A stretch of 64,000 nucleotides of DNA from Petunia secreta (lineage: Eukaryota > Streptophyta > Magnoliopsida > Solanales > Solanaceae). The translations under genes and the position numbers were made by a program. The stretch is from the NCBI GenBank assembly GCA_029990175.1, contig JARKIP010000023.1:18991501-19055500 (forward strand), written 5' to 3'. Below the pieces are notes generated by a model. The model did no database searches and was not told the DNA's origin. It saw nothing but the letters and a program-made list of their open reading frames with translations. Of the stretch, positions 23,734 through 37,130 are shown in pieces (position 1 is the first letter of the stretch; the number at the start of each line of letters is the position of its first letter).

Positions 23734-26700
23734 GCAATAAAGATTTTGACCATAAAGGTTTCCAATTATTTGCAACTAGCATGCCTAATTTATTTGCTTT
23801 ATTATATCTGTTTGTTTGTGTGCCACGAAAAGCATGTCACTACACCCTTATTTGTGCACATATATACACTGGCATTTCGTTCATATTTCCCCCACTCCTG
23901 GGAGTCTCTTACCATCCCATTTAAATATCTGCGAGGTGTATGCATATGCACCCGCACTTTCTCCCACTAAAGAACCCTATGACGAGTAGGTGTACCGGCG
24001 GATTGTCGTAGGAGTAATTCGACCACGAAGCCGCCTGCCACTCACCTGTTAGCCTCAACTGTTAACCCACTCTTAGAAGGAGCTTTAGGAGCATGCATGC
24101 ATTTACACCTTAGTCTGGACCCGGTCCTTGGTACCGCCTCCAAAGTTAGAAAACCGCCCTTACGTCAACGGATTTTTGAAACCCAACGATAATGTTTATT
24201 ATGCGTTATGTGATAACGAATCCTCAATCCTAACCATGTTTTGAGCAAAATCAGATGTAGAATTTGTCTCTTATGTTGTCTTTTAGGTTAGAGAATGGAA
24301 GAATTTAGCAGAATCTATGTGGTCATAGCAGTTCACAGAGTATTTGAGATCATAGTGCAGTATTTTGTAAACAAGAAAGAATTGCAGTCGGGGGAAAGTT
24401 AGGCAGATTTGGTTGGTTTGTGTTTTGGAGATGGTATGGTATGGTATGGTGAGATCTAAAAGGTGAAGCCCCTGGTGTCTTTAAAAGGATCAGTAGGGTC
24501 CCTCTCGTGAATGTATTTGCGTGTGTGCAGGCCTATGTTAACTGTCCAGCTGCATTCATGATAATTGAAGTATGCTTGTCGCATACTAGGAGAATGAAGC
24601 CCCTATGTCTATAAACGACCAATGGGGTCCCTCCTTGAAGACCAGTGCAGTCTTGGCTACCTAGGAAACTGAGAGGTTTGATCAAAGCCGAGGACCAGTG
24701 AGGAGCCCTATTAACAAGGTCTGTGAGCCTTGCAAAACCTACGAAGCTGAGAGGCTTGTCCAAAGCCAAGGACCAGTGAGGTTTTATTTGTAAAAGGTCA
24801 ATTGGAACCTTTTATGATTTGCAGTTTGGCATTGTGAAGGCAGTTGAAAATCTCACCCCTGGATGTTGTAAAATAATTGGGAGTTGTGATTGGAGGAGTG
24901 TGGATATTTGCAAAAGGTATAGAGGATTGTTTCAGGCTTTAGGCATTTGGGTTTTAGAATTTTGTGCAGATGTTGTGAAGAACATGAGTTGTGTTGGAAT
25001 TTCGAGTTGATACCAACTTTTGGAAGTTAGTTGGGATAACGGAATTGCAGTGTCAAGAAGGAGAGATGATTGTTGTCGATTATTATTATTATTATTTATT
25101 GCTTACTCTAAATCTGAATTGCTCAGAACTGGCATGAACTATTTTTCGTTACCACTTGTTTACGCATTTAGGCTTACCTCTAGCACAAAGCGAGATACCT
25201 TACAGGGTAGGACGCGTTTGCATATTTATTTACGCTCAACTACTTGTGATTGTCACATGTTAATTGCTTGCCTTGCTTTATTTGCTCAAAATGCGTTAAA
25301 TACTAGGTGTTGCATGCTTGTGTCAATCCTATGAATTACATGCAAACTAACTTAGTTATCCTTTGAGGTTTCTTTGTTTTGTTTATTTCTCTAGCAGAAG
25401 TTTGATCTGTAAGGTGGTTGACCATGCAAATCACGCAAGATTCAAGATCTGATTGATGGTAGACGCTCTAGCTCGTGAACGATGCAGTACCAGAAGCTAA
25501 TGGCGTTGTTTGAAAGAACTTGGCGATTGAACTTAGTAGCATTATTTTCAATTTTAATTCAGATTGAGGCCATGAATTGCATTGTACTTTAAAGCTTATG
25601 TTAATCTGAATCAACTCATTTTGAATTTATGAAAGTCGAAATAAAATGCATCTCATCCTTATTATATTATTTACGCTTGCATTTGTTTCTATTTCAAAAT
25701 TAAAATTGATAAACCTGCCAAAGCTTTGCTTGTGACATATGTCAAAGCAACTAAACAGTTTGAAAAGGACGCACTGAAAAGTTATCATCTGTGCTCTTTG
25801 GATATGGCACTACTGTTAGAACTTTAACTGGGGCAGCTTTTATTTATTGGTATATGGCGTTGAAGCAGTGATGCAGAACTACGCACGGTCTGATTCCCAA
25901 GGAGGGATACGTAGGCTCCCCCATCGGGCTCGACCCTTTAGCATTTAAATTTTTATTTTTCCCCCAAGAAGGACAACTGGGGCACTTTTTGCAAAACGAG
26001 TTAGAGATGCGAAAGATAATAACTGGGGCAGAATTTTGCAAGAAGCGGCGTTGGGTATTAAAGATGAGTTGACAAGAACTCTATAATTGGCTAAGCAAAC
26101 AGTGCAAAGTCCAAGGCGAAGGGCGTTCAATTTGTTTTAAGATATCTCACAAGTTTAAGTCAAGGTAAAATTTTTCAAAATGCATGACTTCATTTGCATG
26201 CTTGCTTTGCTTACTATATTGCATTAAATTAATTTACCCTTGCTTCTAATTTTTCAAAAACTCCTATGCTATTAAGTTCATGAGCCATTTTCTAAACATG
26301 TTTCACAAATGCAAGTCCGAGGAAGATAAGGAAACAGCAGTAGTAGCAGCAACAAGATCAAGATCAAGTCGGCACAAATAAAATGCTTTCCCCTCCCTCC
26401 TCAAAAATAACAATTTTTCTTTGAGAGCAGGAACATGAAAGCTTGCAATGAAAAGATCATTCGCACTATGGATGAACAATTTATTGAACGCGCATTCAAA
26501 GTTGCCTTGCAGATTGCGTTGCATTGCCTTTTCATGACTTAAAGCGTTATGCTTTTCCATGAGCTATTGCCGAACAGGTGGCATTTCTACCTCTACGATT
26601 TTCATACCCAAATAGGCCATCATTGCCCGATTTTCTCGCAAATTGATTTATCAAATGGCTATTGCACTGATTACATTTCCGCATTACTTTGCTTTGCACT

Positions 26701-28480
26701 TGCTTTAAATTATGCCTTTGTATTTGCTTTAAATTAATGCCTTAATTTTTCAGGTCAACCATCAGTTTCTCAGAGATTATTCGCCTTGTCGCCTATGCAC
26801 CCCAAATCTATTTCTTTCTTTTTATAGCCTTTGCTTTTATTATTCACTCGTTTTCTAACGCATTTACTTTAAATTTGCAGAAACTCAACCAGATTCAATA
26901 TGAATTGAAGGCATTCAATGCTTTACAACACTATTAATACAAGCAACAGGACCCAGCTTTGCTTATTTGTTTTGCATTGTCTTGCCTTAATTAATCTAAT
27001 TTGCAACTTTATTTCGCGGTCTGCTATCAAATTTTGGGCTCGTTCGCTTTATAATTGAGCATTTTGGGCTCGTTCGCCTTATAAATGAACGTTTTGGGCC
27101 CGTTCACCTTATAAATGAACAATTCGGGTTCATCTACCTATAAATAAGATATGCAGGTTTATTTCAAGTTGCATTGGGACGCTGGAGGCTTCGTAACCAG
27201 ATGTCTCATTTGTTTTATCAAGTGATTGGAGCACAATCCAAGATTGCGTTGAAAACTACCTCTTCATGATTAAAAGCATTATGCTTATCATGGTTTGTTG
27301 CCGAATAGGCGGCATTTTATATCTTTATTATTATTCTTTCAAAATAAATGTTATGTTGAAGCCAACATAGACAAAATCGGCTGGAGCACCACTTTCGGTG
27401 TATTTTGCGATGTAGGTTGTCTTGCAATATTGGCATGTTATGTTTAAATTATATTGATAGTCTAAGACAAGTCGGCTGGAGCACCACTTTCGGAGTGTTT
27501 CGCGATGTCGGTTGTCTTGCAATATTGGCATGTTACATTTAAAGTAGGTTGATAGTCTAAGACAAGTCGGCTGGAGCACCACTTTTGGAGTGTTTCGCGA
27601 TGCCGATTGTCTTGCAATATTGGCATATTATATTTGAAGTAGATGATAAAGATAGACAAGTCGACTTGAGACATTATGCCTCGTTAGTCGACTTGTCCTA
27701 TGAAACCCTTGCATTCTACAATTTATTCTCGCTTTACTTATTGTCTTACTTTACTGTTTCAGAATAATGATCAGCCTAGAGGTTCTCCGGGCGGAGCACC
27801 TTGTCAGTTGATCGAAGGAAGAACTTATTGATGATACGGCAACCCGCATTTACAATTTTATGTTATCACCTTATCAATTTCTTATTCCAATTATTACAGT
27901 TTATTAGCAGTTGCACGCTTACCGCACGCTTACCGTTTGTTGAGATTATTACAGAATTTTTAGCAGCACCGCAGCAGCGTTTGGAGCATAACATGGAACT
28001 TTTCTTAGCAGTGAACCGGGGCAATCGTTGATATGAGCTAGACTCGTCAATGAAGACCTGAAGAATCGCACCCACATAAGTCATCAACCCTAGAGGTAAG
28101 TCTCTTGTTAACCCTGAGTCTGAGGTTTGAGATAGAAGACAAGATAGCTCGGTTATCGAGATGTATTGGAAGCTATGTCTGTGTAAACCCCTCTTTATGG
28201 GTGTGTCGTGGACCACATTTTCATAACTTGGGTAATTACAAGCCTCTTTTCCCGCGCTTGAGTAGTCGTTGCTATCTCATCTTTGATTTTCAAATCGCGT
28301 CGAACTACATATGGCCTGATTTTCTTTCAGCCCGAGATATGTAGGCAGCTCGGAAACCGGAGCTCGGCCATGTCCATAAGCCTCGCATTTTGATCCCAGG
28401 AATCAGAGTCTTGGTTTTACCGTGACAAAATTGGTTTTCACGTCAACTTTCTTTACCCTAAAACTCTTTCATCCTTTTCG
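23734..28480 (+). other. Non-coding interior of the LARD-like element
   Basis: No ORF with a recognisable retroelement domain in either strand. It includes the leader repeats (24460-24790), a CACGGTCTGATTCCCAAGG / CGTAGGCTCC block (about 25876-25925) shared with position 420-470 of the first element, GGGCTCGTTCGCCTTATAA repeats (27030-27120), and the tandem array at 27365-27670. Confidence 0.7.
27365..27670 (+). repeat. Tandem repeat, about 107-bp unit, three copies
   Basis: Each unit carries CGGCTGGAGCACCACTTT, then TTGCGATG or CGCGATG, then GTCTTGCAATATTGGCAT. It lies in the non-coding interior upstream of the polypurine tract. Confidence 0.8.
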
Positions 28481-28496
28481 AGTAAAGAGGGGCAGC

Positions 28497-31025
28497 TGTT
28501 GACACCCAATTTTGTCCCGGAATTTTCAATTAACGTCTAATTATGTTTAAAATAAAATTAATTTTTAGAATAAATTAAGTTCATAATTTTAACGAAAGAG
28601 GGCCGCAATTGTTCTTCATTTTAAGTCTTAGCTTATTTACGCAATATGCATTTCCCATTTTCCAAGCCCAATTCTAAAAACCCTCACCCTCACCCTCTAT
28701 AAAATCTAAAACCCTAGCCTCCTTCACTATTCATCATCACCTCCCTCACTATTCATCATCATCTCCCTCACAATACATCTCAGTTTTTAGATCTCTCTCA
28801 GACCACAAACTCAACATCTCCTTCCTATTACAACCATATACACCCCTCACCTTCTCCGTTATACACCCGTCACCCCCACCACTGATATACAAAAACTAGA
28901 GGACCCACGCACACACACACACCACAACAGAAATAAAAGGAAATCGGGGATAGGGATAAGGATTCAAAACGGGGACCAATAAACGACCCCGCCATCGGAA
29001 AAGCCACCATCTCCGGCGAACTCGTTCTGGGTTCTTTTGTCTTGGCTGCCGGCGATTCGTTGAAATAAAAAGGGGTTCGGGATAGGGTTTGAAACAGAGC
29101 CACGACACCACCGGAAAATTCAATGACGACGAGCCCCTTCTCTCCTTTCTTTCTCTTTCGTTTTTGACGATTCTTAACTGAAACGGGTCGAAAGGAATCG
29201 GAGTTGGGAGTTGTAAAAAAGGATGTGGTGAATAATCTCCACCATTGTTGGCGCTGGTGTTGTCGTTGTTCACATTGATATCTGTCACTCTTGCTCTTTT
29301 GTTGGTTTGTCACAGAAATCCATAGAAGGGTTGCAGCGGCGCCACCGTATCCTTCACAGGAAAACATGGCCGGCGGTCGCTCCTTTTCTCTGCTTCGTTG
29401 ATGCCTTGTTCACGGGGTCTATTGAGTTTTGACTAGGGTGTTTTGCTATTTTTTGGTCCCCTGTACGATAATGGTGCCAAACTTTGCCATTGACATTTCG
29501 TTGACTCTTGTGGGATACCAGTTGGAATTCTTATACTTAGCAGATGATTATTTGGCCACTGCTATGGTCTTGACTCTATTGTGGTTTTATAATCTTTGTT
29601 TCTCAATTGATATTAGCCTAAATTGCGACGATTTGTCTGTTATTGTTCCTGATGTTTCTCTCTTTGGCCAACAGTGTCGATGGTTACTGCGCTTAACTGA
29701 TTAGTTTTTCATTTTGACTGGTTCTGCTAATTTTTTTTGTTTGGTTTTGCAGATTCATTTGGCTACATCGTTAGATTTAGCATTAATCTGGACATCTTGA
29801 ACATACATTGCACTGAATATTGAACAGATGCTACACGCTGTGGGACCCATTGGACATTAACCGGATATTGGTTTGAATAAAGCCTATGGAAAATAATTTA
29901 TTTTAGGTTACGGACTGATTTGAAACGGATTCTACACGGCCAATGACGTTTGGATGCCAAAATAAGTCCCGTCCCGTATATGCATAACGTCCCTTATGGA
30001 CAAATAGGCAATGATGAATGTATGCGCTTTAACGCAAAGCAAGTCGAATAGAGTAACTTACGGGACCGGTACTTCGCATGGCAACACGACCGGCCGGTGT
30101 GTTTGCAGTCGTACCGACGTCCCTAGCCGCTACTCGACCTATCATACAAACCTAAGCCTAAATTTCACAAAATAAAACTCCATTACTATTATTATTATTA
30201 TATATTTTATTATTATTATTATTATTTTATTTTCATCAGTTATTACACTTTATTATCGTACAATCCAATTTCATTTTCATATTTTTTGCAAGGTACATTT
30301 TGGCACGAACAATTTGTGGACTAGTTTGGCTAACTTACAAATGGGAATATGCTTTGACTTGGAGCCATTTAGGATCGAGTTCGGGCTCGAGCATTCAAGA
30401 AATCGGACTTTAGGAATTTTAGAAAATTCAAGGCTCCTGCGAGTTGATCAATTTTTCGGGTTCTATCTTTAACTTTACATTCCTTTCTTTAGAGATATTT
30501 ATGTAAATAAATGCGTAAAATATTTATTTATCAATAATATTTGATTGATTGTATATTGCTTTACTTTATGTTCATTGCCTTTTATTTTGAAGTCATTATT
30601 TAATTTATTGCAAATTGGGGCCATTTTAGCAAATGCGTGCAAATTAAAAAATATTTTACAAATAAGCTTTTATTCGATTAATTATTAGCATTATTATTAC
30701 TATTATTATTTCTTACTATTTTTAAATAATTCTTTCGCAAGAAAAGCGCACTTGTAAATATTTGGAAACCTGTCGGATTAACCGTAATTTACGGAATTTC
30801 GAAAGTGCCTTAAAAATATTCTTTCGAAATTAGCAAAACCTCTTACCTTTAGAATCTTTGAAAAGAATGTCTTTTACTAAAAACAAAGTTTTTTGCACGC
30901 ATTTGTTAATTTGGTTCCCTGTTTTCCTTAAATTGGGTGGCGACTCCAAAACTTCAAAAGAGTTAGTCCATTCAATTGATATTCCTAAATTTATCCTTTT
31001 CCGGGGTAATTTTTGGGGTTCAACG
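28497..31025 (+). repeat. 3' LTR of the LARD-like element
   Basis: Starts TGTTGACACCCAATTTTG after the polypurine tract. It ends GGGGTTCAACG, so the terminal CA has become CG. It is 2529 bp, with a small TCCCTCACTATTCATCATC duplication near 28730 that the 5' LTR lacks. Confidence 0.85.
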
Positions 31026-31460
31026 GTTTCCAAGGATGGAAGTTCCCCCCATATATGTGTGTGTGTGTTGTCTGTCCACTAGGGAATGAACTTCTGTCTC
31101 CAAGGATAGAAGTTCATTCCCAGTGGGCTGAAGTTCCATCCCCCACATGTGTGTGTGTGTGTATGTGTAATCTCAGTCCACTAGGGAATGAACTTCTGTC
31201 TTCAAGGATGGAAGTGCCCCCCCATATGTGTGTGTATGTGTGTGTGTGTTCTCATTCTACTAGGGAATGAACTTCTGTCTCCAAGGATGGAAGTTCATTC
31301 CTAGTGGACAGAACTTCCATCCCCCACATGTGTGTGTGTGTGTGTGTTCTCAGTCCACTAGGGAATGAACTTCTGTCTTCAAGGATGGAAGTTCAAACCT
31401 GTATTTATTTATTTTGAATGTGTGACTGATAGTTTATTTTTATTGTTAGCTTTTTGCAAT

Positions 31461-33150
31461 ATGGATGCTGGAATGGAAGGGAACCTAGTGTATCCATTTG
31501 ACCGCTGGTTCAACATGAATGCATATTGGCAAGGGGAGCACAATTTGGATGATATAATTTCAAAGTTCAGTGTAGCACAGTATAAGAAGCTTTCAGAGGG
31601 TGTGTTTGGAAGCTTTCTGAAGTTGCAGTCGTACAAAACTTCTATGAGGTTACTTCATTGTTTATTATTGTCAAATATTGTGAGCAGTGATCCGAATAGA
31701 TTAAATTTTAATATTTTTGGTCATCTCATACATTTTGGTCCAAAAGAATATCATCTTTACACTAGTTTGAGGTTTTCTGCAAACCGTGAGGAATTATTTA
31801 ATGGACCTGCTATGAATATGGGTCAGAAGCTTCTGAGGCAGTACTTTGGTGGGAAAAGCAATCTTCAGTTGTCGGACATTCGTAAATTTTTAGTATCTAT
31901 GACCGCGTCATCTCTGGTCGATGAAGATGATGCAGTGAAGATTGCAGAGTTTTATATTCTTCAGTCAATCATTTTGTGTTCTAACAAAAAACCAGTTTGG
32001 TTGAAGTGCATTACTTGGATATCATTGACAACGAGGATCTTTGTGGAGTTTATCCTTGGGGGAGTGTGGGTTTTGAAGCACTTGTTAAGTCTGCAATGAG
32101 ACCTCTTAAAAGTGGTGCAAATTATTATGTGTTGGGATTCCCGTTTGTGTTATGCGCTTGGTTTCTTGATTTATTTCCAACAGTTCATTCTAACTTTTGT
32201 AATGTTAATAGTGATGGCTTCCCAATGATGGTTAGGTTTATTAGTTTCAAAAATCCTCAGTATAACACTTTGGTTGAGCAGTATTTTCATAATGTTAATG
32301 TAAGTTTCTATATCTGTGTGTGTGTATGTGTACTTAAGTTAATGTAAGTTTCTATATCTCTCTGTGTGTGTGTGTGTGTACTTAAGTTCTTTACCCTCAT
32401 GGACTGAATTCTACCCTAATGTACTGAACTTCTTCAACCTTACTGAAGTTCTATCCTTATGGACTGAACTTCTTTTCCATCTCTGTGTCTGTCCTCATAG
32501 ACTGAACTTCTAAAATAATACTAATTGAAGTTCTGTCCTCATGGACTGAACTTCTAAAATAGTACTAATTGAAGTTCTGTCCTCATGGACTGAACTTCAT
32601 TACCCTCATGTACTGAAGTTCTACCCTCACGGACTGAACTTCTTCAGCTTTAGTGAAGTTCTGTCCTTATGGACTGAACTTCTTTGCCATCTCTGTGTCT
32701 GTCCTCATGGACTGAACTTCTAAAATAGTACTAATTGAAATTCTGTCCTCATGGACTGAACTTCATTACCCTCATGTACTGAAGTTCTACCCTCATTGAC
32801 TGAACTTCTTCAGCCTTACTGAAGTTCTATTCATAAGGATTGAACTTAAATCTTTTTGACAAATTTAAAATGGTTCCAATTGTACTGTCTGAGAAAGAAA
32901 AAAGGTCGATGGAATTGAATGTGACAGAAGTAGGTCATGTTGTACCTGTTATTGCATTTAAACATTTAAAAGGAAAAGAAGTTGAAGAGAAAGAGGATAC
33001 CTGTGATGAGAGTGAGGATGGTGGTGCTGAGAGTGATCATGGTGGTGCTGAGAGTGATCATGGTGGTGCTGAGTGTGAGGACGGTGGTGCTGAGAGTGAG
33101 GATGATGGTGCTAAGACTGAGGATGATGATCATATTCATATATATCCTTG
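31461..33150 (+). pseudogene. 5' half of the DUF1985/Ulp1 gene in E1 (truncated, frameshifted)
   Basis: Starts MDAGMEGNLVYPFDRW at 31461 and includes the DUF1985-like core (residues about 60-115: FGHLIHFGPKEYHLYTSLRF). The frame shifts by one base near 31990 (E2 has one more base in the A-run before AGCTTGGTTGAAG) and resumes with VEVHYLDIIDNEDLCGVYPW at 31997. An intron follows from 32300 (AAT|GTAAGT), full of AAGTTC repeats. A further exon starts near 32850 (FDKFKMVPIVLSEKEK) and ends in an acidic Asp/Glu/Ser/Gly repeat. There the internal deletion joins it to the transposase 3' end, so the Ulp1 protease exons are absent. The E2 copy is at 47408-52550. Confidence 0.75.
32390..32850. repeat. 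AAGTTC-motif tandem repeats within the DUF1985 gene intron (E1)
   Basis: Blocks of about 44 bp, e.g. GTCCTCATGGACTGAACTTC and TAAAATAGTACTAATTGAAG, recur in a larger unit. The counterpart in E2 is 51475-51660, which has fewer units. Confidence 0.8.
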
Positions 33151-35966
33151 AATAGGGTTGGGCTACTGGAGTATTTGTGCATGAGGTTCTATCATGTCCT
33201 CTGATTTTGCATCGACTACATTTGTTTGATTTGACTCGTACAGCCTCAGCAATCGAGATGTATCTCTTTGTTTTCCTTCTTCCTCGTTGTATTTTGACAT
33301 TAGTAATTTCTATCCTCTTGCTTTTCACGGTATCTGGTACAATCCAAGAGCTTTTGTGCCCTATCATATTCATCTCACCTTGATATGCGTTTAACCAAAA
33401 CTCTCGTGAATACTATTTTGAGCAGAACTTAGATTTCAGCAGACGTCTTTTCTCAATGCATGCAACTGCATGTACACATGGGAGTTCATCAGTCTAGAAT
33501 TGAAGACAATCACAGGTCCTCTTCTTTAAGTCGACGTTGAAGCTTTTTCCTTCATCTTACATATTGAATGTTGTTGTACTTGTGGAAAATACCTATTTGA
33601 AATTAAAAATAATAATTTTTGTGAGTCAGTACAGATGGTATTTAAAATCGGCTATTACTAAGTCAGAGCAAGAGTTCATGAGTACAGTTCTAATGGACTG
33701 ATTGAAGTTCAAATCATATGGACTGGATTGAACTCTCCTTACTTGAACTTCCTTACTGTTATGGACTGAAGTTGTATTAACAAGTATTGGACTCCACCCC
33801 CAGTGCCTTATGTACATAAGTTCTATCCTCAAAAGGTTGAACCCCCTCAACCCTTTTTTACTGAAGTTCTATCCACAGTCCTGAATTTTCAGTCTGCGTG
33901 GACTGATCTTCAGCCATCTTTATCTGTATTTTTTAGACATTATTAGGATTGCATATTTGGTGTGAGTCTAGTGCTCTATACTTACATTTATTGTGAAGGT
34001 CAGTTGAATCTTCTTGTTCATTTCATCTTCTGCCCACCTTGATAAGCTATGAAAAGTCTCTTGAGCAGTAGTTCTTCTTTCACAAAACTATTTCTGCTTC
34101 TTAAGAATGATTAAATCCAAAAGGATTAAAATGGGCAACTCTCTTGCTTCAAGTAATGCAGAATTCATCGATTCAACCATATTTGTTGTAAGCATATCAT
34201 ATCGTCGCCTCAGTGAGTAAGATCTAGCCCATCTTTTAGGTGGTTCTTCCATTATGTAGTTGAACGTGTTTCTATCCGTTCCCTCTAATTGGGACATGAA
34301 ATAATGAAAGTCTTCACGCTTATAAGCTCTTGCAGCAGTTTGAAACAAACTTATCACTGTGGTTCTCACATTCTTTTGGTTTAGATTCTTTTCAAAGTGG
34401 TAGATGCATATACCATGGTGGCTATCAGGATAAACTTGTGCAATTCCATGCGCGATTGATTTGTTTCTGTATGATAGAAACACCAGTTCAGGACTAGTAC
34501 CTATTGTCATTCGCAGCTTAGTGAAGAACTAAGTGTAAGCTTCATTATTTTCAAAATCTGCAATCCCATAGGCTAGAGGGAAGATTTGATTATTTGCATC
34601 TTTTGCTACAGCAATGATGAGAACACCTAGATATTTCGCCTTCAGAAATGTTGCGTCTACTGCTATCACTGGTCGACAATACCTCCAACCGTCTATTGAT
34701 GGCTTGAAAGCAACAAACATATACATAAACCTGAAACGTTTTAAAATAGGACAAAGTTAATTCTTAGAAAGTTTTGAATTTCCGTATAGCAATCCAACTC
34801 TCTTTTGAGAAAACGCTTACCGATTAAGACTGTCTATCTTTAGATTTGTGTGAGCGCCTGGATTTCTCTCTTTCAACACATGCAAGTATGATGGGAGGAG
34901 ATGATAATGCTCATCAGGTCGTCCCCTAATTAATGCGTTTGCTGCTTGAATTGAACGCCATGCCTTGTGATATCCTATTTCAACCCGTGATACTTCTCAT
35001 TTTGTTGACAATAAATGTTGGTCTAACTTCAGTTCTGTTGTCTCGGATGTTTTCAAGAAAGTATTCACTTATCAATATTGACGTGGCATGTTTTTGATCA
35101 GCCTTCTGAACGTCAATGGAGCATTTATGTGTATTCTGAAACTTAATTACCTTAAACAGTGAGGAATGTTTTATCATTCTTGCTCGAATATTCCAATCAC
35201 AGTTTGGATCGATGCATTTCAGTTCATATCTCGTTCTATTTGATCTGATAACCTTGAACTCAAAACGCTCGTTGATTTCCATCTTGACAAAACACTTCAT
35301 GGTTTCCTTGTTGTCAAATGTTGAGTATGCTGCTACATCTTTCGAAGATACATATCCTGTTAATATCATTGCTGGAGATTGTTTTTGATTTACCCTAGAC
35401 CTTTTCTGTTTGCTCTTGGCTGCTGGTGTGCTACTAGGGCATTCAACTGTTAGCGCTGGTGACTGAAATTGAGTATTATTTGGTTGCAGTGTCTCAACAA
35501 TGCCAGGTGTTTCAATTTCTAGGTTGGAGTAGATCTGCATTATCAAGCCCCCCTCTTGTTGTTGAAGCTCTGTGCATAGAGTATGATTATTTTCAATTGC
35601 TTGAATGCAGTCGATCTGCATTATCAGGGTCCCCTCCTGGGGTGAAACTTCGGTGCGAGGAGTTTGATTCTCTAGCTTGTCAATCACGAAACGGTTATTC
35701 TTGAAAGTCGGATCATTCTTCAACAAGTGCATGCATGTCCTGAGTTCTTCTTATGTAGTTACAAGCATTCCTTTGCTCGAATCCATTCTAATATCAAACC
35801 ATATATTCACCGTTCCAGTGAAATGTGTTGCTTCAAAAATCTTCTGCATGAAAGTTCTGAATTCGATCATTTCATTAACAAGTAGAAGTTTTGTTTCATG
35901 ATCCAAGTACTTGTAATCTTTTGTCCAATTACCATTGAAAGCAATAACCAAACAAACTGTAGCCAT
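33150..35966 (-). pseudogene. MuDR-type MULE transposase, E1 copy (dead)
   Basis: Cut-and-paste transposase of the MULE. From 35966: N-terminal domain (VCLVIAFNGNWTKDYKYLD...), then a C-x4-C...H-x-C zinc finger of the MuDR/WRKY-GCM1 type (LKCIDPNCDW ... HKCS), an intron (about 34820-34733), then the DDE domain. In the DDE domain the first Asp is present (AVDATFL), the second is changed to Tyr (VFLSYRNKSI), and the conserved TTNMVESMNS block is present. Exon 3 contains a SWIM-like Cys motif and a zinc knuckle CSRCKIRGHDRTSC (about 33210). Breaks: GAA to TAA at about 35750, and TAG at 34529-34531 where EAYTWFF is expected. It ends at the deletion junction near 33140. Confidence 0.8.
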
Positions 35967-36009
35967 TCTGCATTGAATAAGTAAACTAGAGAAAGAATTG
36001 TATTAGTGT

Positions 36010-37130
36010 GAAGTTCAGTCTTAATGACAATGGCAATAAGTAATCACAAAGTCTTGAGGTTGCTTCTTTCAATTTATAAAATGAACTTTCAGTCCTTAAG
36101 CACTGAAGTTCAGTCTTAATGGACTTAAGTTTTATCCATAAGGATTGAATCAAGTTCTATCTATATGGCGTTGAACTTCTATCCGTAAGGCTGTTTGAAA
36201 GCTCTCCTCCTATGGATTTGAAGTTCAGTCCATATGGACTTAAGTTCTATGCATAAGGATTGGAGTAAGTTCTATCCATAAGACCATTGAAAGCTCCACC
36301 CCATGTGGATTGAAGTTCAGTTCATGTGGACTTAAGTTCTATCCATAAGGATTGAACTAATGAAGTTCAGTCTTAAGAACTGAAGTTCAGTCCCAATGAA
36401 CTGAATTTTAGTTCAAACTTCAGTGCTAGTGTGCTGATACTTAACACGGCAATGGCAATAAGTAATCGCCAAGTCCTGAGGTTGCTTTTTTCAGTTTATA
36501 AATGAACTTTCAGCCCTTAAGCACTGAAGTTCAGTCATAATGAATTGAATTTTAGTTCAAACTTAAGTGCTAGTATGCTGATACTTAACACGGCAATGGC
36601 AATAAGTAATCGCCAAGTTCTGAGGTTGCTTTTTTTCAGTTTATAAATGAATTTTCAGCCCTTAAGCACTGAAATTCAGTCATAATGAACTGAATTTTAG
36701 TTCAAACTTCAGTGCTAGTGTGCTGATACTTAACACAACAATGGCGATACTGAAGTTCAGTCATCAACGGCACATCGAGGTATTAAAACTAATAAATTTT
36801 AAACTAATTTCTCTGAAATTCAGTTCACATAGATTGAACTTAGTTCAAATTCAGTCTTAATGCAGCATAACGTAAAATTTAAACGTAGAATACTTAACAC
36901 TGAAGTTCAATCATAATGAACTGAATTTTAGTTCAAACTTCAGTGCTAGTGTGCTGATAACACGACAATGGCGATACTGAAGTTTAGTCATCAACGAGAC
37001 ATCGAGGTATTAAAACTACTAAATTTTAAACGAATTTCTCTGAAATTCAGTTCACATGGGTTGAACTTAGTTCAAATTCAGTCCTAAAGCAGCATAACGT
37101 AAAACTGAAACATAGAATACTTACAATTTT
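36010..37130. repeat. Subterminal AAGTTC-motif repeats of E1 (upstream of transposase)
   Basis: Dozens of AAGTTC(A/T)(G/A)TCC(A/T)TA(A/T)GG-like motifs in both orientations at 15-20 bp spacing (e.g. GAAGTTCAGTCCATATGG, AAGTTCTATCCATAAGG), arranged in larger units of about 150-200 bp. The inverted counterpart in E2 is 38230-39115. It lies in the putative promoter/leader of the transposase. Confidence 0.85.

Larger units (their letters stand above)
21199..31025 (+). mobile_element. Non-autonomous Tat-type LTR retrotransposon (LARD-like), 9.8 kb
   Basis: Complete element with LTRs 21199-23712 and 28497-31025, PBS at 23716, and polypurine tract AGTAAAGAGGGGCAGC at 28481-28496. It is inserted in the GT-repeat block of E1, flanked by GTATC (21194-21198) and GTTTC (31026-31030), a 5-bp duplication with one mismatch. 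The 4.8-kb interior has no gag, protease, RT or integrase. It shares leader blocks with the minus-strand Tat/Ogre element (24460-25000 matches about 2700-3240 inverted), so it is a deletion derivative of a related Tat element. Confidence 0.85.

Noticed and set aside
27331..27674. Minus-strand ORFs with repeated KWCSSRLVLDYQ segments
   Set aside because: They are translations of the 107-bp tandem repeat; opposite to element sense and without a domain.
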